Shown piece by piece: positions 46,481 to 56,124 of a stretch of DNA of 58,182 nt. Origin of the DNA: Segetibacter sp. (GTDB lineage Bacteria > Bacteroidota > Bacteroidia > Chitinophagales > Chitinophagaceae); contig JAJKIP010000129.1 in NCBI GenBank assembly GCA_021154405.1, positions 1 to 58,182 of the forward strand, read 5' to 3'. Within the stretch, counting starts at the first letter, position 1. Each line of letters begins with the position of its first letter. The notes under the pieces were generated by a model, which did not search any database, was not told the DNA's origin, and saw nothing but the letters and a program-made list of their open reading frames with translations. The translations under genes were made by a program, and so were the position numbers.

Positions 46481-46509
46481 TTGATAAAGAGTTTCTTAAC
46501 ATAAGTTTT
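46481..46509 (+). promoter_or_regulatory. Candidate Bacteroidota promoter of the T9SS cargo gene
   Basis: TTG at 46481-46483 and TAAGTTTT at 46502-46509 are 18 bp apart, one mismatch from TAnnTTTG. The start codon follows at 46550. Confidence 0.35.
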
Positions 46510-46549
46510 CAATCCTTTTACGGGATATTTTAGTTAATTTAATAGACGA

Positions 46550-49500
46550 ATGAATACCCTGAGACGCCTGATATCCTCGATAGCCCTCGTAGCCACAACC
46601 CTTGCCACATCTGCACAGGATTATAGTAATATTGAATTTGTTGAGAATAAAGGACAGTGGGATCCCCGCGTGAAGTATAAAGGTGATGTAAATGCCGGGT
46701 CTGTTTTCATTACAGATAAAGGGTTCACCATCGTACAGCACAATGCTGATGATTACGGCGCATTGCAGAGCGCTCTTCATGAGTTCAATAGCAAAGCCAC
46801 TGAATCACTTCGTAAGGAATATGGAAAGACAACCATCCGTTCTCATGCAGTGGAAGTTGAATTTATTGGGGCTTCTCCCAATATGCAGGTGGTGGCTGAT
46901 AAGCCGGTAGATTCCTATAATAACTATTTTACAGGTGATGATCCTTCCAAATGGGCATCCAATTGCCGCATTTACCAGGCGGTTACATTAAAAGACGTTT
47001 ATCCAAATGTTGATGTTCGTTACTATACAAATAATGGTACGCTCAAATATGATATTATCGCAAAGCCTGGTGCAGATGTTAAAAAGATAGCCCTGAGATA
47101 TAAGGGTGCTGATAAAATGGCTGTGAAGAATAAGGAATTGATTGTAGGTACTTCAATCGGGGATCTTGCAGAATCCTATCCCTATTCTTACCAGGGTTCC
47201 AAGAATGGCCGTCTGGCAGTTAAAACAAAATACCTGGTAAAAGATGATGTTGTACGATTTGATGTAGAGAATTATGATAAGAATTCCACTTTGGTGATCG
47301 ACCCTGTTTTTCGCTGGTGTTCACTTTCTGGAAGTGGCGTCAATCAATGGGGGTTTACTGCTACTTATGGACCTGATGGAAGCTTTTATGGCGGTGGTAT
47401 TCTGTTTGAGGGAACTGGTTATCCGGTCAGCCCAGGTGCTTTCCAAACCCAATTCGCGGGTGGGTCTTCACCTGTTCCGGTTGATATCGGCATTATTAAA
47501 TTAACTGCGGATGGGGCACGCCGCTCTTATGCAACTTATATCGGTGGTTCTGGTTCTGAACAGCCTCATAGTCTTATTGTTGATCAAAATGGGAACCTGT
47601 TCATTGCCGGCAGAACTAATAGTCCATTAACAGGTAATGGCGCCTATCCTCTGAAGGGTACCAATACCATCATTGGCAAAGGAGGCGGTTATGATATCAT
47701 TGTTACTGAATTAAATCCCGGGGGGACAGGTCTGATCAATTCAAAACGTATTGGGGGTATAGGTGATGATGGTGTAAATATCAAGGAAGGACGTAGTGGA
47801 ACCAGTTCACTTGAGCAGAATTATGGTGATGATGGAAGAAGTGAGATCATTCTTGATAATGGAGGAAATATTTATGTTGCTTCGTGTACTCAATCCGGGT
47901 CCAGTACTGCAGGCGATGCTTTCCCTGCGAGTGCAGGTGCTTATAAAAAGACCTTCGGTGGCGGGTTGCAGGATGCAGTGGTAATAAAGTTCAGTCCCAA
48001 CGTAGGAAATTTATTGTTTGCAACCTTTCTGGGAGGCTCGGGTAATGATGCAGCCTATGTATTATCACTTGGTCCCAATGGTGATATATATGTAGGTGGT
48101 GGTACCGAAAGCAACAATTTTGTTGATCCATCTGCAACTGCCGGAACAATCAGTTCAACATTCAAGGGAGGCATTGATGGTTTCGTTGCCAGATTAAGTA
48201 ATGATGGGTCTACGCTAATCAAAGCGACTTATTTAGGAACTGACCAGATAGATCAGGTCTATGGTCTCAAATTCGATAATAAAGGATTTCCGTATGTAAC
48301 CGGACAAACAAGAGGTGTGTGGCCAGTGCAACCTGCTGGTATATATAGCTCAGGTGGAAAGCAATTTATTGCCAAGCTTCAGCCTGATCTTTCCGCGTAT
48401 GTTTATTCAACTGTATTTGGAAATGGTTCCACTATTCCTAATATATCGATCACTGCGTTCCTTGTAGATCGGTGCGAAAATGTATATGTGTCTGGCTGGG
48501 GCGGTGCCATCAATAATACTAACCCGACAGAATATGCCAGTGGAGGAACTTTGGGCTTGCCGTTAACTCCGGATGCATTGCCTTATCCTCCAGGTGGTCC
48601 AGATGGCCAGGACTTTTATTTCTTTGTATTAAAGAAAGATGCCGTTTCTCAATTATTCGGAAGTTATTTTGGGCAGAATGGTGGATTCACGGACCACGTC
48701 GATGGTGGTACCAGTCGCTTTGATGCAAATGGTGTTATCTACCAGGCCATGTGTGCCAATTGCGGAGGCATAGGAACTTTCCCTGCTTCCCCCGGCGCGT
48801 ATTCAAGAACAAAACCTGCCAGTGCCTATTGTAATCTCGGCATGGTGAAAATTGCGTTTAACCTGGCAGGTGTAGGAGTAGATGTTGAATCAGCTATTAA
48901 CGGAGTGCCAAGGGATACTGCAGGTTGTGTACCCCTCGATGTAACGTTTACTGATCAGGTACGCAATGCCAAAGAATATATCTGGAATTTTGGAGATGGT
49001 ACTGGTGATTTCGGCCCCATGAAATCCGATACCGGTTATACCCGCACACACACCTTTACTGCTGTTGGTGTTTACCGCGTAAGACTGATTGCCATTGATC
49101 CGGCCAGTTGTAATGGACGGGATACTTCTTACGTCAATATCAAGGTTGGAGATCTGAAAGCAGCTTTGGCAGCTTCTTACCAAAAAACAGGTGCATGCAC
49201 AGCACTTGATTACCAGTTTAACAATCTTACTCCCCAGGTTACGGCGAGACCTTTTACAGATTCTTCATTTGCCTGGGATTTTGGTGATGGCAGTCCTTTG
49301 GTGGTGGCAGGTCTTAATCCGGTTACACATACTTATCCTGCAAAGGGCACTTATAACGCCATGCTGATTTTGAGGGATACAGCCTATTGTAATTATCCTG
49401 ATACTTTCCCATTGAAGGTTAGTGTGGTAGATAACGTGAAGGCAAGGATAGAAACACCACCATTAGGTTGTGCTCCGTACACTGTTCAATTTGGTAACAC

Positions 49501-50218
49501 TTCAGACGGCAATGGTACCTGGGAATGGGATTTCGGTGATCCTGCATCAGGCGGCAATAATACTTCTACAGCCTTTGAACCTGTTCATACGTATGATGTC
49601 CCTGGCAACTACACAATCCGATTAATAGCCCGTGACCCCAACACGTGTAATAAGGTTGATACAGGATATATAACAATCACGGTTTATGACAAGCCAATAT
49701 CTCATTATAGCTATTCTCCGGTAACACCGGTGGTCAATACACCAGATATCTTTAACAATGAGTCTTCAGATAATGCTGTAAGATTTAAGTGGGTTTGGGG
49801 TGATGGAGATTCATTATTGACCACATCAAGAGCACCGGTAACCTATCAATACAATGCAACAGGTACCTGGAACGCCTGCCTGATAGCCTTTAATACGGCA
49901 GGATGTTCGGACACTTTCTGCCTGCCAGTGCAGACCATTATTGATCCGCTGATAGATGTACCCAATGCGTTCACACCCAATACAGGAGATCTCAATAGTG
50001 TGATCAGGGTACGTGGCTTTGGTATTGCAAAAATGAGATGGACCATCTGGAACCGGTGGGGAAAGAAAGTATTTGAGACAGCCAACCGGAATGAGGGTTG
50101 GAACGGCAGGTTTAATGGAACAGTTCAACCCATGGACGTATATATGTATACCCTTGACGTGGAATTTTTCGATGGAAAGAAGGCAACTAAAAAAGGTGAC
50201 ATAACTTTAATAAGATAA
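46550..50218 (+). CDS. T9SS type B sorting-domain surface protein with SBBP and PKD repeats
   Basis: A 1222-residue secreted protein. After a signal peptide (1-22, ending SAQ) comes a DUF7948-like domain (about 25-250, IEFVENKGQWDPRVKYKGDV, ending VIDPVF). Then come SBBP-type beta-propeller repeats (about 255-750, for example ATYIGGSGSEQPHSLIVDQN and ATFLGGSGNDAAY) and four PKD-like domains (WNFGDGTG, WDFGDGSP, WDFGDPAS, WVWGDGDS). The last about 85 residues are the gliding-motility CHU_C domain (VPNAFTPNTGD, WNRWGKKVFET, NGRFNGTVQPMDVYMYTL), which directs export by the type IX secretion system. A PorP/SprF-family gene follows immediately. It is probably an adhesin or structural surface protein. 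Confidence 0.92.
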   Translation: MNTLRRLISSIALVATTLATSAQDYSNIEFVENKGQWDPRVKYKGDVNAGSVFITDKGFTIVQHNADDYGALQSALHEFNSKATESLRKEYGKTTIRSHAVEVEFIGASPNMQVVADKPVDSYNNYFTGDDPSKWASNCRIYQAVTLKDVYPNVDVRYYTNNGTLKYDIIAKPGADVKKIALRYKGADKMAVKNKELIVGTSIGDLAESYPYSYQGSKNGRLAVKTKYLVKDDVVRFDVENYDKNSTLVIDPVFRWCSLSGSGVNQWGFTATYGPDGSFYGGGILFEGTGYPVSPGAFQTQFAGGSSPVPVDIGIIKLTADGARRSYATYIGGSGSEQPHSLIVDQNGNLFIAGRTNSPLTGNGAYPLKGTNTIIGKGGGYDIIVTELNPGGTGLINSKRIGGIGDDGVNIKEGRSGTSSLEQNYGDDGRSEIILDNGGNIYVASCTQSGSSTAGDAFPASAGAYKKTFGGGLQDAVVIKFSPNVGNLLFATFLGGSGNDAAYVLSLGPNGDIYVGGGTESNNFVDPSATAGTISSTFKGGIDGFVARLSNDGSTLIKATYLGTDQIDQVYGLKFDNKGFPYVTGQTRGVWPVQPAGIYSSGGKQFIAKLQPDLSAYVYSTVFGNGSTIPNISITAFLVDRCENVYVSGWGGAINNTNPTEYASGGTLGLPLTPDALPYPPGGPDGQDFYFFVLKKDAVSQLFGSYFGQNGGFTDHVDGGTSRFDANGVIYQAMCANCGGIGTFPASPGAYSRTKPASAYCNLGMVKIAFNLAGVGVDVESAINGVPRDTAGCVPLDVTFTDQVRNAKEYIWNFGDGTGDFGPMKSDTGYTRTHTFTAVGVYRVRLIAIDPASCNGRDTSYVNIKVGDLKAALAASYQKTGACTALDYQFNNLTPQVTARPFTDSSFAWDFGDGSPLVVAGLNPVTHTYPAKGTYNAMLILRDTAYCNYPDTFPLKVSVVDNVKARIETPPLGCAPYTVQFGNTSDGNGTWEWDFGDPASGGNNTSTAFEPVHTYDVPGNYTIRLIARDPNTCNKVDTGYITITVYDKPISHYSYSPVTPVVNTPDIFNNESSDNAVRFKWVWGDGDSLLTTSRAPVTYQYNATGTWNACLIAFNTAGCSDTFCLPVQTIIDPLIDVPNAFTPNTGDLNSVIRVRGFGIAKMRWTIWNRWGKKVFETANRNEGWNGRFNGTVQPMDVYMYTLDVEFFDGKKATKKGDITLIR

Positions 50219-50222
50219 TGTG

Positions 50223-51266
50223 ATGATGAGAAGCGGTTATAAAATAGTAATTGGATTATGGGGCCTGCTATTTGGCATAGCAGCACAGGCACAGGACCTT
50301 CATTTTTCCCAATTCATGAATTCACCCCTGCTTACTAATCCTGCCAATACGGGATTTATTCCGGATGGTGATTACCGACTTGGTGTAAACTTCCGCAATC
50401 AATGGGCATCTCTTACGCCCTATCCTTACAAAACAATGAGTGCTTTTGGTGATGCACAGATATTGCAGAACCAGAATAATGATGGCTGGGTGGGTATAGG
50501 AGGCATGATATTAAGAGATGTTGCCGGTAGCGGCGCGCTCACTTCCACCAGGATGTATGGTTCCATAGCCTATCACCAGATGCTGAACCTGGGTAGTTTG
50601 CTTAGTGCGGGTTTCAATGTTGGCTGGGCCAATAAGCGCATCAACACTTCCAATCTTACATTCCCCGGTCAGTGGAACGGTAAATTCTTTGATGTTCACC
50701 AGACTGGTCAGGCTCCGGCGCTTGCTTCCAATAATATCAGTTACCTGGATCTCCAGGCAGGATTGAACTATGCCTATTTTCCGAATGAGAATATGTACCT
50801 GAATATCGGGTTCTCCTCTCATCATATCAATCGTCCAAAGGAATCATTTTTTGATGATCAGACTGGAGTGGATAATAGAATTGCTGTAAGACATACTGCT
50901 TTTGTGAATGGAAGCTTCAAACTGAATGATCAGTGGATCATCAATCCGAATGCATATTATTCCCTGCAGGCTAAAACATATGAATATGTACTAGGTATGA
51001 ATGCGCATTACAATCTTTCTGGTGATGGAGAGAAAGTACTGATTGGCGGATTGTATTATCGCAGCGGAGATGCGGTGATTCCTATGATCGGGTTGGGATT
51101 CAAGGATTATACATTCACCTTCACGTATGATGCAACCATTTCTACGCTGAAGAATTACAATAATACCAGGGGTGCTCTGGAATTCTCCCTTGTTAAGCAG
51201 GGGGTATTTGACAAATACAATGGTAATCGAAGGGAAAGTATGTGTCCTTCCTTCAAAGCCTACTAA
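50223..51266 (+). CDS. PorP/SprF-family type IX secretion system membrane protein
   Basis: An outer-membrane barrel protein of about 347 residues. Signal peptide 1-23 ends AQAQ, followed by the family signature DLHFSQFMNSPLLTNPANTGF. LGVNFRNQWASL and the strand-rich remainder (YLDLQAGLNYAYF, PMIGLGFKDYTFTFTYD) are typical. Such proteins are encoded next to large type B cargo and are thought to hold them at the cell surface. Start options are GTG 50220, ATG 50223 and ATG 50226; the gene begins within a few bases of the cargo stop, so translation is coupled. A terminator follows. Confidence 0.93.
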   Translation: MMRSGYKIVIGLWGLLFGIAAQAQDLHFSQFMNSPLLTNPANTGFIPDGDYRLGVNFRNQWASLTPYPYKTMSAFGDAQILQNQNNDGWVGIGGMILRDVAGSGALTSTRMYGSIAYHQMLNLGSLLSAGFNVGWANKRINTSNLTFPGQWNGKFFDVHQTGQAPALASNNISYLDLQAGLNYAYFPNENMYLNIGFSSHHINRPKESFFDDQTGVDNRIAVRHTAFVNGSFKLNDQWIINPNAYYSLQAKTYEYVLGMNAHYNLSGDGEKVLIGGLYYRSGDAVIPMIGLGFKDYTFTFTYDATISTLKNYNNTRGALEFSLVKQGVFDKYNGNRRESMCPSFKAY

Positions 51267-51286
51267 AACAATCATCTGAACATATT

Positions 51287-51316
51287 AAAGACCCCGCCCT
51301 TCGGCCGGGGTCTTTT
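51287..51316 (+). terminator. Rho-independent terminator after the PorP/SprF gene
   Basis: AAAGACCCCG (51287-51296) pairs with CGGGGTCTTT (51306-51315) around a 9-nt loop, followed by a short T-run. It lies 20 bp after the stop codon. Confidence 0.85.
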
Positions 51317-51383
51317 CATACTATCCGGCCTGTTCTGACAGGATTTGGTTGTAAAAGCTGAATTTTTCCCGATTTTTACACCC

Positions 51384-52802
51384 ATGAATGATATGTTGAC
51401 CGCTCCTTCACTTACTGCAGAGCATATTTCATCATTCCGGAAGATTGTAGGTGAAGAGTATGTATTCATCGATGGGGAGGCCCTCCGCCATTATTCCCAT
51501 GATGAAACAGAGAACCTGAGCTATTTGCCCGAAGTAGTCCTGAAGCCACGTACGGCCAAAGAGATCAGTGCCATCCTTGCCATTTGCAATCAGCATCGTA
51601 TTCCTGTTACCCCCCGTGGAGCGGGCACCGGGCTGAGCGGTGGGGCGTTACCCCATAAGGGAGGAGTGCTGATATCCACAGAAAGAATGAACTCCATACT
51701 GGAAATTGATGAGCGCAACCTTCAGGTGACTACTGAGCCAGGTGTGATCACCGAAGTATTGCAGAATGCAGTAAAAGAAAAAGGGTTGTTCTATCCGCCA
51801 GACCCGAGCAGCAGGGGCTCCTGTTTTATCGGTGGAAATATTTCAGCCAATAGTGGCGGGCCCAAGGCTGTAAAATATGGTGTGGTTAAAGACTATGTAT
51901 TGAACCTGGAACTGGTGTTGCCGAATGGTGAGATCATCATGACCGGTGCCAATGTGTTGAAGAATTCAACCGGATATAATCTTACCCAGTTGATAGTAGG
52001 TAGTGAAGGAACCCTGGGGTTTGTTACCAGAATCGTATTGAAGCTAATTCCGCTTCCCAAATATGATCTGCTGATGCTGGTTCCCTTTGCTTCCCTGGAG
52101 AAAGCCAGTGAAACCGTTAGCGCCATATTCCGTGCCGGATTTACTCCAAGCGCAGTAGAACTTGTTGAGATTGATGCGTTGAAGATTGTGAGTGCGATGG
52201 TAGATAGTTATGCCGTTCCGGTAAATGATGATATCGCTGCCCATCTCATTATTGAAGTAGATGGCAATAACCTGGATGTGCTGATGAGTGAAATGGAACA
52301 GATAGCCGAGCTGACGTCCCAATATGGAGGCGGAGAAGTTTTCTTTGCCGATGATGCACAACAAAAGGCTGAATTATGGAAACTCCGTAGACGAACAGCG
52401 GAAGCCATCAAGCTGGCGGGTTATACCATAGAAGAAGATACAGTGGTACCGCGCGCAAATCTTCCTGCACTCGTTAAGGGTGTAAAGGAATTGGGAAAGA
52501 AGCATGGATTTCATGCAGTATGTTACGGTCACGCCGGTGATGGCAACCTGCATATCAGGATAAAAAAAGAAGGCACAGTAAACAGTTTTGGTGACCCGGA
52601 AATGACAAAAAGCCTGCGTGCATTATTTGAACTCGTGAAGGCCCTTGGAGGTACTATCAGTGGAGAACATGGAGTAGGACTGGTACAGAAACCTTATATG
52701 GATGTGGTATTTAATCCCGTTCAGCTGGAACTGATGAGAGGAATAAAAAAAGTATTTGATCCGAATAACATTTTAAACGCAGGAAAAATTTTCGATCTAT
52801 GA
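51384..52802 (+). CDS. FAD-linked oxidase, GlcD/D-lactate dehydrogenase-like
   Basis: A flavoenzyme of about 472 residues. I start at ATG 51384; an upstream TTG at 51345 gives a poorly conserved extension. The FAD_binding_4 domain (VPRTAKEI-type region, with PVTPRGAGTGLSGGALPHKGG and PPDPSSRGSCFIGGNISANSGG) binds FAD. The C-terminal FAD-oxidase domain contains CYGHAGDGNLHIRI and GGTISGEHGVGLVQKPY. This pattern fits glycolate oxidase subunit GlcD or D-2-hydroxyacid dehydrogenases that oxidise D-lactate or glycolate. No GlcE/GlcF partner is adjacent, favouring a single-subunit dehydrogenase. It overlaps the next gene by 4 bp. Confidence 0.92.
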   Translation: MNDMLTAPSLTAEHISSFRKIVGEEYVFIDGEALRHYSHDETENLSYLPEVVLKPRTAKEISAILAICNQHRIPVTPRGAGTGLSGGALPHKGGVLISTERMNSILEIDERNLQVTTEPGVITEVLQNAVKEKGLFYPPDPSSRGSCFIGGNISANSGGPKAVKYGVVKDYVLNLELVLPNGEIIMTGANVLKNSTGYNLTQLIVGSEGTLGFVTRIVLKLIPLPKYDLLMLVPFASLEKASETVSAIFRAGFTPSAVELVEIDALKIVSAMVDSYAVPVNDDIAAHLIIEVDGNNLDVLMSEMEQIAELTSQYGGGEVFFADDAQQKAELWKLRRRTAEAIKLAGYTIEEDTVVPRANLPALVKGVKELGKKHGFHAVCYGHAGDGNLHIRIKKEGTVNSFGDPEMTKSLRALFELVKALGGTISGEHGVGLVQKPYMDVVFNPVQLELMRGIKKVFDPNNILNAGKIFDL

Positions 52803-53287
52803 GCAAGCCAGCTATAACTACCACCCCAAAAAAGAACCTGAAGGGCACTTTCATACTTTTTCTTTCCATTGTGATCGGGATCTTCCTGTTCATGCTTGTG
52901 GCAATTATTATCGGGCAGAACAAGGGTCCCCTTATGCCAGCCCTGCAGAAAAATTACCGGTTAATGGTGATCATTACGGCGGCAGTGTCCATAGTTTGCC
53001 TGTACTTTGCCAGATCATTGTTTGCCAAAGACATGGAAGCTGCTAAAAATTCCATAAATCCATTGAATGAGAAACTAAACCAGCACCGGCAATCGTTGAT
53101 CAAATACCTGCTGATCTGTGAAATGCCCGTGATGCTCAGTATTATTTTGTACCTCCTTTGTGCAAATTTTGTTTTCCAGGTATATGCAGGCATCTTTTTG
53201 GGTTTTATGCTGACGATGACACCAACAAAGAAAAAAGTTGCCGAACAGTTAGGCCTCAATGGTATGGAGGTCCAGGAATTGGGATAG
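52799..53287 (+). CDS. Small membrane protein of unknown function
   Basis: A 162-residue inner-membrane protein with four hydrophobic segments (about 18-39, 55-70, 98-118, 121-141) and a basic N terminus (KPAITTTPKKNLKG). Its start overlaps the stop of the oxidase gene (ATGA), so translation is coupled. I do not recognise the family. Confidence 0.8.
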   Translation: MSKPAITTTPKKNLKGTFILFLSIVIGIFLFMLVAIIIGQNKGPLMPALQKNYRLMVIITAAVSIVCLYFARSLFAKDMEAAKNSINPLNEKLNQHRQSLIKYLLICEMPVMLSIILYLLCANFVFQVYAGIFLGFMLTMTPTKKKVAEQLGLNGMEVQELG

Positions 53288-53321
53288 CATCCAAAAGTTC
53301 AAATTATAAAAAACGAGTACC

Positions 53322-53960
53322 ATGAAAAAACTGATCTGTATTTGTTTGGGAATTGCCTTCGGAATTTTGTCTGTTCATGCACAGAAGGATGAAGGAGAGG
53401 ATAATGAAAAAGGATTTAAAAAAGAAAATCTGTTTACAGGTGGAAGCATCACGCTATCTTTTTTTAACGGCCAAACACTTTTAGGAGCCAATCCTGTATT
53501 TGGTTATAAGCTGGCCGATTGGGCTGATGCAGGACTTGCATTCAATTTTATCTATAACGGGGCACGGGATTACCAGGTATTCAATGACAAGATCCGACAG
53601 ACTGTGATTGGCCCCGGAGCATTTGTTCGACTCTATCCTGTAAAGTTTTTATTTGCACAGGCACAGTTTGAACACAATTTCAGTACGCTGAAATATATTC
53701 CACCAGGTGGAAGCCCTACTGAAAAAAATAAGGCTGATGCAAATTCACTACTGGTAGGTGGTGGATTTGCACAGGGAAGAGAGAAAGGTTCCACAACATT
53801 CTATTATATCTCTTTACTATTTGATGTATTGAAAGATGTGAATTCCCCTTACGTAAATGTTACTTACAATCCTGATAATCCCTCGCAGCAGCGTAAAACC
53901 CTGCAGCCGATCATTCGGGCAGGTATAAATGTAGGTTTATTCCAGGGGCGTTACCGGTAA
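53322..53960 (+). CDS. Outer-membrane beta-barrel protein, unknown function
   Basis: A 212-residue exported protein. Signal peptide 1-20 ends VHAQ. The mature part begins with a charged stretch (KDEGEDNEKGFKKEN) followed by alternating amphipathic strands, such as LFTGGSITLSFF, DAGLAFNFIYNG, GAFVRLYPVKFLFAQAQFEH and PIIRAGINVGLF, consistent with an 8- to 10-strand barrel. No specific function is visible. It ends one base before the convergent LOG gene. Confidence 0.75.
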   Translation: MKKLICICLGIAFGILSVHAQKDEGEDNEKGFKKENLFTGGSITLSFFNGQTLLGANPVFGYKLADWADAGLAFNFIYNGARDYQVFNDKIRQTVIGPGAFVRLYPVKFLFAQAQFEHNFSTLKYIPPGGSPTEKNKADANSLLVGGGFAQGREKGSTTFYYISLLFDVLKDVNSPYVNVTYNPDNPSQQRKTLQPIIRAGINVGLFQGRYR

Positions 53961-53961
53961 T

Positions 53962-54504
53962 TTATCTATCCAGATGAGGAATAAGTTCTGACGGTTCATT
54001 AAGGACCGTCAGTCTTTCCCTTGCCGCTTCATAAAGGAATTCTTCCTGTTGCATTTGATTAATATGACCAATCAGATGATTGTAGAATCCGCCTGAATTA
54101 ATAATGTATATCCGTTTATCATGAATGGAAAGCTGGTTCCAGGTTACCATTTCAAAAAATTCATCCAATGTGCCAAAGCCTCCGGCAAGTATAACAGCGG
54201 CGTCACAGAGATCATACATTTTTTTCTTCCTCGTATGCATATTATCCACTACCAGCAGTTCAGATAAGGATTTATGTTCACGCTCCCAATCAACCAGTAC
54301 CTGTGGTATAACACCAATTACTTTTCCGCCATTCAGTAACACTTCATCTGCAATGGTTCCCATGATGCCAACACTTCCACCTCCATAAACAAGTCTGATA
54401 TTATGGGTGGCCATTATTCGTCCGAGTTCTATTGCATGTTGCAGGTAAATTTTATTAACACCATTTTTTGATCCGCAGAAAACAGCAAGTGATTGGAGGG
54501 GCAT
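53962..54504 (-). CDS. LOG-family protein (TIGR00730 type)
   Basis: A 180-residue Rossmann-fold protein related to lysine decarboxylase-like/LOG proteins, which cleave nucleoside 5'-monophosphates such as cytokinin ribotides to base and ribose 5-phosphate. It contains AVFCGSKNG, LVYGGGSVGIMGTIADE and KVIGVIP. The signature PGGxGTxxE appears as AGGFGTLDEFFE, so the proline is alanine while the glycines and catalytic glutamate are kept. Activity is therefore plausible. It is divergent from the sodium symporter gene. Confidence 0.9.
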   Translation of the reverse strand: MPLQSLAVFCGSKNGVNKIYLQHAIELGRIMATHNIRLVYGGGSVGIMGTIADEVLLNGGKVIGVIPQVLVDWEREHKSLSELLVVDNMHTRKKKMYDLCDAAVILAGGFGTLDEFFEMVTWNQLSIHDKRIYIINSGGFYNHLIGHINQMQQEEFLYEAARERLTVLNEPSELIPHLDR

Positions 54505-54579
54505 ACTTTATCTAAATTTTGATGCAAAGACAAGGCAAATTTGTTTACCTTACAAAATTAATCACCCATTAATTTAACC

Positions 54580-56121
54580 ATGTCCGCATCTGTATTATTC
54601 ACCTTCGTTATTGGTTATTTTGTGTTGCTGCTGACTGTTGCCTGGTACACCTCACGCAATTCCAATAATGATTCTTTCTTCATCGGTAACCGCAATAGCA
54701 ACTGGATGCTGGTGGCTTTTGGCATGATCGGCACTTCCCTGTCTGGCGTTACGTTTGTGAGTGTACCGGGAGGAGTGGGAGGTACTGCCTTCTATTATTT
54801 TCAGGTGGTGATAGGATACCTGTTCGGATACCTGGTGATCGCTTTTGTTTTGCTTCCACTGTATTACAGGATGAACCTGACCAGCATTTATACATATCTG
54901 GAAAAACGGTTTGGAATAAGCGCTCATAAGGCCGGTGCATTTTTCTTTATTCTTTCACGAATAGTAGGAGCTACTGCCCGCTTATATCTTGTAATTAATA
55001 TTCTGCAACTTTTCATATTGGATAAGTTGGCTACCCCCATACCATTTGTGTTAACAGCACTTATAATACTGCTGATGATCCTGCTGTATACATTTGAAGG
55101 AGGGGTTAAAACAATTATTTATACGGATACCTTACAGACCACCGGTATGCTGGTAGGGCTGGTGGTGTGCACCATTGTTATCATCAAGGCACTGGGTACT
55201 GATTTTTCTGGTGCATTGTCCATGATGTCTGATAAAGGATATACCCGTCTTTTCAATACGGATGTCAATTCGGGATCCTACTGGCTCAAGCATGTGCTGG
55301 GTGGTATGTTCATTGCCATTGCCATGACGGGACTGGACCAGGAGATGATGCAAAAAAATATCAGCGTGAGAACCCTGAAAGATTCACAAAAGAACATAAT
55401 GACATTTACTGCCGTGCTGATGCTGGTCAATTTTCTATTCCTCTTTCTCGGTGGTATTCTTTATCTCTATGCCAGCACCAAAGGAATTTCTACTGCACCG
55501 GATGATCTTTTCCCAACCATTGCATTGAGTCCTGCATTCAGCGGAACCATCGGGGTTATTTTTGTGATTGCTTTGATCTCTGCTTTATTTCCAAGTGTTG
55601 ATGGGGCCATCACTTCATTGACCTCCTGTTTCTGCATCGATATACTTGGCATAAATAAAAAGGAAATGGATGAAAAGAAGAAGAGGCGTACCCGGCTGAA
55701 AGTGCATTTCACTTTCGCCTTTATCTTTTTTATCATGACGCTGGTGTTTAAAGCTATCAATGATAAGCTGATCATTGGATTCATTCTCAAATTTGCCGGT
55801 GTAACCTATGGGCCTTTGCTGGGTCTGTTTGCATTCGGCATATTGACAAAACGCAAGCTGAATCAAAAGCTGATCTGGACCGTTTGTATAGTGGCGCCAT
55901 TACTTACTTTAGGGATTGATCTTTTAAGCAGTCCGGAAGTGTATGAAAAAATGTGGCATACAACACTTGGGTTGGGGGATATATCCAATTCCCTGTTCCA
56001 TGGCTATAAAATAGGTTTTGAGCTTATCCTGATCAATGGCATACTTACTTTCCTGGGCTTATGGATGATATCCAAAAAAACATCCCTTGAAGTGGCAGGC
56101 TCGCCTGCCTGGCAATCCTAG
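54580..56121 (+). CDS. Sodium:solute symporter (SSS family)
   Basis: A 513-residue inner-membrane transporter with about 13 helices. The SSS core is visible in GNRNSNWMLVAFGMIGTSLSGVTFVSVPG, the segment RIVGATARLYLVINI, TGLDQEMMQKNISVRTLKDS and SALFPSVDGAITSLTS. SSS proteins import sugars, amino acids, nucleosides or organic anions with sodium. The substrate is not decidable; although some arabinose loci encode an SSS importer, this gene is 46 kb from araB and not linked to it. Three bases separate it from the O-methyltransferase gene. Confidence 0.92.
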   Translation: MSASVLFTFVIGYFVLLLTVAWYTSRNSNNDSFFIGNRNSNWMLVAFGMIGTSLSGVTFVSVPGGVGGTAFYYFQVVIGYLFGYLVIAFVLLPLYYRMNLTSIYTYLEKRFGISAHKAGAFFFILSRIVGATARLYLVINILQLFILDKLATPIPFVLTALIILLMILLYTFEGGVKTIIYTDTLQTTGMLVGLVVCTIVIIKALGTDFSGALSMMSDKGYTRLFNTDVNSGSYWLKHVLGGMFIAIAMTGLDQEMMQKNISVRTLKDSQKNIMTFTAVLMLVNFLFLFLGGILYLYASTKGISTAPDDLFPTIALSPAFSGTIGVIFVIALISALFPSVDGAITSLTSCFCIDILGINKKEMDEKKKRRTRLKVHFTFAFIFFIMTLVFKAINDKLIIGFILKFAGVTYGPLLGLFAFGILTKRKLNQKLIWTVCIVAPLLTLGIDLLSSPEVYEKMWHTTLGLGDISNSLFHGYKIGFELILINGILTFLGLWMISKKTSLEVAGSPAWQS

Positions 56122-56124
56122 ATT

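Noticed and set aside
54580-56121. Sodium:solute symporter as the arabinose importer
   Set aside because: The family is plausible, but the gene lies about 46 kb from araB, is linked to an O-methyltransferase and lacks the araB-type upstream motif by eye.
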